Shown here piece after piece: positions 51,607 through 57,383 of a stretch of 57,383 bases of DNA (positions within the stretch are counted from its first letter, which is position 1; each line of letters starts with the position of its first letter). The DNA lies in NCBI GenBank assembly GCA_025774805.1, contig JALGZR010000006.1:1-57383 (forward strand), read 5' to 3'. Made by a program: the position numbers and the translations under genes. The stretch is from a bacterium (GTDB lineage Bacteria; ARS69). Below the pieces are notes generated by a model. That model was not told the origin of the DNA and made no database searches. It was given only the letters and a program-made list of their open reading frames with translations.

Positions 51607-52837
51607 TCGTCAGCGTCGTCATCACATAGAACCAGCTCGAGGTGTCCTCTCCCCTCGTCTGCTCGAAAATGTCCCCCGGAACGAAGATTGACGCTCCGAG
51701 CTGGAAGCTCAGCTTCTCGGTATAACCGTGCTTCGCCGTCACGTCCACTTCGGTCCCGAACGCGTTCGACGTGGAACCGCCCGCCAGGGTGGCTTCTTCG
51801 GTGGAGCGGAAGACGTGTACGGCGAGCTTCGTGACCATCTTCTCGCCCGGCTTCGCCGACAGCCTCAGGTGGGCGTCGAGCAGCCCGAGTCCCATCGTGT
51901 GCACCGGGATGTTGAGGAAATAGTCCATGAACCCGTAGTACTTGTGGTTCGTCGCGAGGAGGGTGTCGAAGACCTTGTACTCTCCCGGATCCGAGCCGTC
52001 ATCGCCGCTCAGATAATCGAGGCCTGCCGAGGCGGTGGGTGTCCCCGAAACATCGGCGAAGGTCACGCCGACGTTCAGCGCTCCCATGAATGCGCTGACG
52101 TCCCTCCATCCCGCCCCCGCGCCGATTCGGCCGGTTTGAAACGCCGCTTCCGCCTCCCCGTGGACCATGGGCCCCTTGCGTCGGGCATAGAAGCCGAGCG
52201 TGTGACGGTCGAGATCGTTCCTCGGGATCGCCCGCTCCCAGATCCAGAACGGCTGCACTGAGTGGTCGGAGTCCGGACTCCACGCGAACCACGCCCCGCT
52301 GAAGTACTCGTCACCGATGTCGCCCGCGGTCATCCCCTCGTCCAGGACAAAGCTGAAGACGTCGAGCCACAGGTCTTCACGAGGGTGCCTCACCACCACG
52401 CCGTCGAGAGACCGCCCGGTATTGCTCCACCCGACGGCCCCGATCAGACGCTCGGGACCGTAGACCGCCTCGACGCGCCCGAGCTTGACGTCGAGCGGCG
52501 CTCCGAAGAGCCCGTTCACGAGGATGGCACCCTGGTGCAGATCGAATTGGTCGGCGCTCGCGTCCTCCAGCGTGCTCGTCTCCTCGCCGAACGTGCGCGA
52601 GTCCTGGAGCTGCACCAGGGCCGTCACGCCTTCTCCCGGATCGAACTTCAGGGTGACGCGCGTGCGCAGCAGGTTGAAGGTCTCCAGATTCGTGTCGGAG
52701 TCGAAGTCCTTGTTCGGCCCCTCGAAGCGGTGTCTGACCTGAGTTGCCGTCGTCACCCCGTTCTCCGCCGGAGCGAGGGACGGAGAGAGGAGCAGGGCCA
52801 GCAGTGCGATCACGGAGATTCGCTTCACGTCTCTCAC
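51602..52837 (-). CDS. Outer-membrane porin, alginate-export-like
   Basis: The 411-residue product has a signal peptide (VKRISVIALLALLLSPSLAPAENG) and a beta-barrel in the alginate-export style: NLLRTRVTLKFDPGEGVTALVQLQDSRTFG, FDLHQGAILVNGLFGAPLDVKLGRVEAVYGPERLIG, WSNTGRSLDGVVV. GTG 52837 overlaps the napB stop (GTGA), implying coupling; GTG 52828, with GAGGTGAG just before it, is an alternative. It probably lets nitrate or a co-substrate through the outer membrane. The TAG stop is in a family A arm. Confidence 0.83.
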   Translation of the reverse strand: MRDVKRISVIALLALLLSPSLAPAENGVTTATQVRHRFEGPNKDFDSDTNLETFNLLRTRVTLKFDPGEGVTALVQLQDSRTFGEETSTLEDASADQFDLHQGAILVNGLFGAPLDVKLGRVEAVYGPERLIGAVGWSNTGRSLDGVVVRHPREDLWLDVFSFVLDEGMTAGDIGDEYFSGAWFAWSPDSDHSVQPFWIWERAIPRNDLDRHTLGFYARRKGPMVHGEAEAAFQTGRIGAGAGWRDVSAFMGALNVGVTFADVSGTPTASAGLDYLSGDDGSDPGEYKVFDTLLATNHKYYGFMDYFLNIPVHTMGLGLLDAHLRLSAKPGEKMVTKLAVHVFRSTEEATLAGGSTSNAFGTEVDVTAKHGYTEKLSFQLGASIFVPGDIFEQTRGEDTSSWFYVMTTLTT

Positions 52838-53397
52838 CTCGCTTCATGCGAATCGAAAAGATTCACCGGTTCGCGGACGTTTTCCGCTTGGGGGGTGTGA
52901 CACTGGACGCAGTTGTGCCTGGCCCCGGTCAACTCCGTGGAGACCTCGAAACCGTCCACGACGACCCGCATTCCTCCGGCGAGGTCGGGATCCGGCTCGG
53001 ACTCGCGGGGGGGGCCGAGAATCACCGGACGGCGGAAGTGGGAGACGGGAATCGGTACCGCCTCCGCATCCTCCGCGTTCTCGGGCAAGTGGCAGTCGAG
53101 ACATTGGTTCTCATCCGCCAGAATGGGGAGGAGGTCTTCCACGGAGTGTGGGATCTGTGGCGGTGCGGAATCAAAGGAGCGTTCGAATCGCTCCGCCTCC
53201 CCAGGCTCGGCACTTCGGTACTCGGCGAGATCCTGCTCCGCGACCGCCGTCACGTCCGACTCGCGGAAGTAGACGTCGATCCCGTCGGCGACCTCGCCCG
53301 TCTCGTCCCCCGTGCCAGCCGGCGCCTCGGTGAGGAGGGCAAAGGCGATCACGGCCGGCAGGGCGCCCCCCAGGAGACGCCACCCCATTTCATTCAT
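52834..53397 (-). CDS. napB: NapB-like diheme cytochrome subunit of nitrate reductase
   Basis: The 187-residue product has a signal peptide and two heme motifs, CLDCH and CVQCH, with the NapB pattern PHSVEDLLPILADENQCLDCHLPENAEDAEAVPIPVSHF and GARHNCVQCHTPQ. It carries electrons to NapA. AAGGAGG precedes ATG 53397. It lies 127 bases after napA and overlaps the porin gene. Confidence 0.92.
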   Translation of the reverse strand: MNEMGWRLLGGALPAVIAFALLTEAPAGTGDETGEVADGIDVYFRESDVTAVAEQDLAEYRSAEPGEAERFERSFDSAPPQIPHSVEDLLPILADENQCLDCHLPENAEDAEAVPIPVSHFRRPVILGPPRESEPDPDLAGGMRVVVDGFEVSTELTGARHNCVQCHTPQAENVREPVNLFDSHEAR

Positions 53398-53524
53398 GAC
53401 TTGATCCTCCTTCCTCGAGAATGGGAGCGTTCCGCCCGAGCCCCGCGGCTCCCTCGAGGACACCACGGGGGGCCGAGCGCACGAGAAGCTCACGGCGGAA
53501 TTGCACGGGCTCCGGACTCATGCG

Positions 53525-56128
53525 TCAGGCTTTCCTGATCCGCACGGCGCACTTCTTGTAGTCGGTCTGCTTGGAGATCGGACAGGTCGCGTCCAGCGTC
53601 AGCTTGTTTATCAGCACGTTCTCATCGAACCACGGGACGAAGACGATCCCGCGCGGCATCCGGTTGCGCCCCCGGGTCTCGACACGGATCTGGATCCGCC
53701 CACGGCGCGACTCCACCATGGCAAGATCGGTCCGACGAAGACCTCTCGCTTCGGCATCCTCCTCACTCATGTAGCAGAGCGCGTAAGGTACGGCGCGATT
53801 GAGCTCGGGAACGCGCTTCGTCATCGAGCCCGAGTGCCAGTGCTCGAGCACGCGGCCGGTCGTCAGCCACAGATCGTACTCGTCGTCCGGGACCTCGACC
53901 GGTGGCTGATAGGGACGGAAGAAGATCTTCGCCTTCCCTGCGAGATCGATCTTCTCTCCCTTCGGACCCCCGAAGGGAATCGACTTCAGAGCCTTCCCGT
54001 AAAACTCGAAGCTCTTGCCCTTCGCGACGTACGGATCGTGTCCCTCGCTATACCGCCAGAGCGTCTCCTTGCCGTCGACGACCGGCCAGCGAAGACCCCG
54101 GACCGAGTGGTAGACGTCGAACTCCGCGAGGTCGTGCCCGTTGCCCAGGCCGAACCGTCGGTACTCGGACCATAGCGCCTTGTGAACGAAGAAGCCGAAA
54201 TCCTCGGCAATTTCGTTCGGGTGGCCGTCCGCGACGGAATCCGGCCATTCGTGCTTGGTCAGGCCATCATGCGCGAAGAGGACTTCGAAAAGCGTCTGCT
54301 CCGGGTTGTAACCCATCTCCTTCGCCTTCCCGAGAACATCGGGGAGCTTCCCCGCCTCGAAGCCGTTTCCCTCGACCAGACCGGGAAGTGGCAGCTCCCT
54401 CCAGGCTTCCGCGAGCTTGAACCGCTTCGAGAACTCGAGGATTTGCCAGAGATCACCCTTGGCCTCGCCCGGGGCGTGAACCTGTTGCCTCCAGTGTTGA
54501 GTCCGGCGCTCCGCATTGCCGTAAGCGCCCCACTTCTCGAAAATCATCGCCGTCGGAAGCACGAGGTCCGCGACCTTGGCGGAAACGGTCGGATAGCAGT
54601 CCGAGACGACAATGAAGTTGTCGCCCTCCCGGGCCGCACGGATCCAGGGGTTGAGGTTGGCGAAGTCCTGGAAGGGATTCGTGACCATCGTCCAGAAGAA
54701 ACGTATCTTTCCGTCGCGAAGGTGACGCATCATCTTGACCGCGTGGGTGCCGACCTTCGGATTCAGCGTTCCCTTCGGGAGGTTCCAGAGCGATTCGCAC
54801 TTCTCCCGATGCTTGCCGTTCGTGACGACCATGTCGGAGGGCAGGCGGTGGGCGAATGTACCTACCTCACGCGCCGTACCGCACGCCGACGGCTGCCCGG
54901 TCAACGAGAACGGCCCGTTCCCGGGTTGCGAAATCTTGCCTCCCAGCAGATGCACCATGTAGATCAGCTCGTTGACCCAGGTGCCGCGCTGGTGCTGGTT
55001 GAATCCCATCGTCCAGTAGGAGCAGACCTTCCGCTGCGGATCCGCATAGATCTCGGCCAGCGCTTCCAGCTTCTCGACCGGTACTCCCGACAGCTCGCTC
55101 ACGTACTCGGCGGTGTAAGGCTCGAGGTTCTCGTGGAACTCTTCGAAACTGATCGCCCAGTGGGCGCCGGCCTTGCCACGGCTGTCTTGACCCTGCTCCG
55201 CGGGATGGTCGTCCTCGAGGCCGAAACCGATATCCGTGGGGCCGGTGGCGAATATGCAGTGCTTGTTCACGAAGTCCCGGTTGACCGCATTGTTCTCGAT
55301 CATGTACCGACCGATGTAGTTGAGAATTGCGAGATCGGTTTGCGGCTCGAAAATGAGCTCGAGATCCGCGAGGTCACTGCAGCGGTTCGTGTACGTGGAG
55401 AGGTTGACGATCTCGGTCTCCGGATGAGTCAGCTTTCGGTCCGTGATGCGCGACCAGAGGATCGGGTGGCACTCGGCCATGTTCGCGCCCCACGTCACGA
55501 CCGCGTCCGTGTACTCTATGTCCTCGTAGTTCCCCATCGGCTCGTCGATCCCGAACGTCTGAATGAACGCCGCCGCGGCGGAGGCCATGCAGTGCCGCGC
55601 GTTCGGATCGATGTTGTTGGAACGCACGCCGGCTTTCATGAATTTCGCGGCGGCGTACCCTTCGTCGATCGTGTACTGACCGGATCCGAAGATGGACACG
55701 GCCGAGGGGCCGTACTCGTTGTAGTACTCCTTGAACTTCTCGGCCATTACGTCCAGGGCCGTGTCCCAGCTCACCGGCGTGAACTTCCCGCCCTTTTCGT
55801 AGCGACCGTCCTTCATACGCAGAAGCGGTCGCGTCAGCCGGTCCTCTCCATACATGATCTTGGCGTTGTAGTAGCCCTTGACACAGTTGAGTCCCCGGTT
55901 GACCGGAGCCTCGGGGTCGCCTCTCACCGCGACGACCTTTCCCCGGTGCGTGGCCATCATAATCCCGCAGCCCACACCACAGAAGCGGCAGACCGTTTTG
56001 TCCCACTTCCAGTCGGCCTCCAAAGACTCAGCCAGGGCCTTGGCGGATCCGGGGACGTCGAATCCCAGGGCGCCGGCCACCGAAGCGGCGATCGCGGATT
56101 TTAGGAATTCTCGGCGTCGGTAGTCCAT
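53525..56128 (-). CDS. napA: Periplasmic nitrate reductase catalytic subunit NapA
   Basis: The 867-residue product has a twin-arginine signal ([19 protein letters not shown]), the 4Fe-4S site [11 protein letters not shown] with NCVKGY, the molybdenum ligand Cys in [12 protein letters not shown], and molybdopterin-binding motifs to the end ([45 protein letters not shown]). It reduces nitrate to nitrite in the periplasm. Start ATG 56128 lies inside the end of napD. No NapC, NapG or NapH gene is in the window. Confidence 0.96.
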   Translation of the reverse strand: MDYRRREFLKSAIAASVAGALGFDVPGSAKALAESLEADWKWDKTVCRFCGVGCGIMMATHRGKVVAVRGDPEAPVNRGLNCVKGYYNAKIMYGEDRLTRPLLRMKDGRYEKGGKFTPVSWDTALDVMAEKFKEYYNEYGPSAVSIFGSGQYTIDEGYAAAKFMKAGVRSNNIDPNARHCMASAAAAFIQTFGIDEPMGNYEDIEYTDAVVTWGANMAECHPILWSRITDRKLTHPETEIVNLSTYTNRCSDLADLELIFEPQTDLAILNYIGRYMIENNAVNRDFVNKHCIFATGPTDIGFGLEDDHPAEQGQDSRGKAGAHWAISFEEFHENLEPYTAEYVSELSGVPVEKLEALAEIYADPQRKVCSYWTMGFNQHQRGTWVNELIYMVHLLGGKISQPGNGPFSLTGQPSACGTAREVGTFAHRLPSDMVVTNGKHREKCESLWNLPKGTLNPKVGTHAVKMMRHLRDGKIRFFWTMVTNPFQDFANLNPWIRAAREGDNFIVVSDCYPTVSAKVADLVLPTAMIFEKWGAYGNAERRTQHWRQQVHAPGEAKGDLWQILEFSKRFKLAEAWRELPLPGLVEGNGFEAGKLPDVLGKAKEMGYNPEQTLFEVLFAHDGLTKHEWPDSVADGHPNEIAEDFGFFVHKALWSEYRRFGLGNGHDLAEFDVYHSVRGLRWPVVDGKETLWRYSEGHDPYVAKGKSFEFYGKALKSIPFGGPKGEKIDLAGKAKIFFRPYQPPVEVPDDEYDLWLTTGRVLEHWHSGSMTKRVPELNRAVPYALCYMSEEDAEARGLRRTDLAMVESRRGRIQIRVETRGRNRMPRGIVFVPWFDENVLINKLTLDATCPISKQTDYKKCAVRIRKA

Positions 56129-56496
56129 GGATTCTCCTCCTCCAAACTCGTTCCGCTCGATCCGATGTCGTCACTCTGCGTGCCGAGTCGCGTGGCCTTG
56201 ATCGCGTCTTCGTTCAGGTCGAGCCCGCGCGCAACCCATCCCGCCGGGTCCGCCGGCGGTACGGGCTCCTCCCCGACGTAGTGCTCGACCATCTCGGCGA
56301 GAATCACTCGGGGTAGTTTCTGGATGATGAGCTGTCGTTCGATGCCCTCTTCCGTGGAGGAAGCTTCCACGGTGATCACGAAGCGGCCGTTCGGGTCGGT
56401 GTAATGTACGTGGGCCCACTCGAAGTGGCGGATGTCGGACGCGACGTCGGAGACCGCCTCCGGCTTGCAGACGACGAGAATCCCGGTAACCGTCAC
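56101..56496 (-). CDS. napD: NapD-like chaperone for NapA
   Basis: The 131-residue product begins with a NapD ferredoxin-like fold: [45 protein letters not shown]. NapD binds the twin-arginine signal of NapA during maturation. It is longer than typical NapD (about 90 residues), with an extra acidic C-terminal tail. Start GTG 56496 follows AAGGTGG. It overlaps napA by 28 bases. Confidence 0.87.
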   Translation of the reverse strand: MTVTGILVVCKPEAVSDVASDIRHFEWAHVHYTDPNGRFVITVEASSTEEGIERQLIIQKLPRVILAEMVEHYVGEEPVPPADPAGWVARGLDLNEDAIKATRLGTQSDDIGSSGTSLEEENPWTTDAENS

Positions 56497-56748
56497 GGCA
56501 CCACCTTGGTTCGGAGTCTCTCGGACCGCCCGCGGCGGCCCGGGCCGGAGGAGGTCGAGGACCTACAGGTGAGATCCGGCAATTAGTACCATGAAGCGCT
56601 TCGTGTGCGCCAAGGGGGATTCCAAGGCGGAAGAGGCGAAGGGGCGAAGGAGGACTTGCGCAAGGCGCGGGTGGAGCTCGACCGTCGCCCATTCGAGCCC
56701 GGCGGATCCGTCCCGCCGGCCGAGGTCAGGATCCACGACGCCGCCCGG
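56497..56748. other. Gene-free stretch upstream of napD
   Basis: This stretch must contain the nap promoter. On the minus strand a GG-N10-GC arrangement is present (TTGGCGC, AAGC), but the -12 box lacks TTGC, so a sigma-54 assignment is weak. No other clear signal. Confidence 0.35.
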
Positions 56749-56901
56749 CCGGCAGCGGCAAGGCCGCGCCTGGCTTCGTCGTTGCGGCGCTTCCGCCCTG
56801 CGACGGGGCTACAGCCCCGCCTCGGGCGAAAGCACTCCATCTCCTCGCCAGACACGACTATCCACAGCCCCGCGACGAGCCTGGTGAGAAATGCAGGGCG
56901 G
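56749..56901 (+). repeat. Family A element lacking most of its left arm
   Basis: It retains GCCGGCAGCGGCAAGGCCGC, the core (CCCTGCGAC, GGGGCTACAGCCCC, CTCGGG), the 3' strip and right arm CTGGTGAGAAATGCAGGG. The first 20 or so bases are missing. It lies between the nap operon and the phosphodiesterase. Confidence 0.88.
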
Positions 56902-56930
56902 GTTCGCACCCCCAGAAAGGCCGCTCCCCA

Positions 56931-57383
56931 TCAACGCCTCGCATCAACCAGCAGCGGCATGACCCTCCCGTCGTAGTTCACCGGCACGTCGACCCCCAAC
57001 AGATGCAGCATTGTGGGAGCCAGATCCATGATATGGAATCCCTCCAAGCGCACGCCGCGCCTGATGCGATGGCCAGAGGCAACGAAGAAGCCTTGCGAGC
57101 GGTGACCACCGGATCGACGCTCGGGAGACCCGAGCTCGATCGTGCCGATTCGGGGCGATCGCACTCCCGTGACGGGCGACTCGCTCGTCCACACGACCAG
57201 GAGGTCGGGCAGTACCCCGACATGGTCGCCCTTGTAGAGCTCATGCGGGCGGATCACCTCATGCACCACCGGCCTGCCCGTCTCCGCGTGCTCGAGCTCG
57301 AGCAGCGCTGCGGTGATCTCGTCGCACACCGCCTCATATTCAGCACCTGGCGCAACCAACCCGCCCGGTTCACGACCGTATAC
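56931..57383 (-). CDS. Type I phosphodiesterase/alkaline phosphatase family, C-terminal part
   Basis: The 5' end is outside the window; the frame is open to base 57383. The visible 150 residues include GREPGGLVAPGAEYEAVCDEI, PDLLVVWTSESPVTG, and the metal-binding style ASGHRIRRG with a DLAPTMLHLLGVDVPVNYDGRVM ending. This is the C-terminal pattern of nucleotide pyrophosphatase/phosphodiesterase-like hydrolases of the alkaline phosphatase superfamily. Substrate unknown. Confidence 0.82.
   Translation of the reverse strand, partial: VYGREPGGLVAPGAEYEAVCDEITAALLELEHAETGRPVVHEVIRPHELYKGDHVGVLPDLLVVWTSESPVTGVRSPRIGTIELGSPERRSGGHRSQGFFVASGHRIRRGVRLEGFHIMDLAPTMLHLLGVDVPVNYDGRVMPLLVDARR

Noticed and set aside
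56600-56640. Possible sigma-54 site (TTGGCGC ... AAGC on the minus strand) upstream of napD
   Set aside because: Spacing is right, but the -12 box is AAGC rather than TTGC; a chance match is likely in GC-rich DNA.

Overview
The window is GC-rich bacterial DNA with densely packed genes on both strands. Three things point to a Gram-negative bacterium of the FCB type, most like Candidatus Eisenbacteria or a close relative: secreted proteins ending in FlgD-like C-terminal modules (18772-20607 and 23076-24644), outer-membrane barrels, and many sigma-54 activators. This placement is inferred from protein style, not from a marker-gene tree.

Layout. 1-9049 holds an HD-GYP/HDOD signalling protein (cut by the window edge), RarA, an alcohol dehydrogenase, an NmrA-like protein, a small excisionase-type HTH protein, a TPR protein, a TauE/SafE exporter and a TetR regulator. 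9645-16518 holds a mitochondrial-type citrate synthase, a CGHC lipoprotein, a radical SAM protein, and a vanZ-like/hisS/aspS run. 16594-24644 encodes envelope and secreted proteins: two paralogues (one with an S74 chaperone end), two FlgD-tailed proteins (one a subtilisin-like protease), a coiled-coil lipoprotein and a LysM protein. 24959-32053 is a five-gene operon (MacA-like adaptor, ATPase, two permeases, NtrC-type regulator, NtrY-type kinase) behind a textbook sigma-54 promoter. 32138-41421 has housekeeping genes (phoH, ybeY, CorC-like, DUF502, mgtE) and a TPR/sigma-54-activator fusion. 42869-45281 has a secreted protein, recO and a membrane-anchored protein. 45780-51262 is a decayed island: a HEPN/MNT pair with a frameshifted MNT, two copies of a 350-360 bp direct repeat, gene fragments, a tetraheme cytochrome and a fused cytochrome-porin resembling Cyc2. 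51602-56496 is a minus-strand napD-napA-napB-porin operon. The window ends in a partial phosphodiesterase.

The most striking feature is a family of about 180 bp palindromic elements (family A, 14 whole or partial copies; family B, 2 copies). Both arms end in CTAG-like sequence. Copies differ by paired changes on the two arms. A and B share a conserved core and a conserved 3' strip although their stems differ. In eight cases the terminal TAG is the stop codon of the adjacent gene. One copy appears to supply the start codon of vanZ, and another seems to have overwritten the start of a secreted-protein gene. I read this as a structured, mobile, possibly transcribed element.

Other leads are a likely small RNA gene at 32474-32604 (promoter, two hairpins, terminator), a sigma-54 promoter plus palindrome and terminator with no protein gene between them (41561-42148), and the coupling of NapDAB (no NapC seen) with a Cyc2-like outer-membrane cytochrome.
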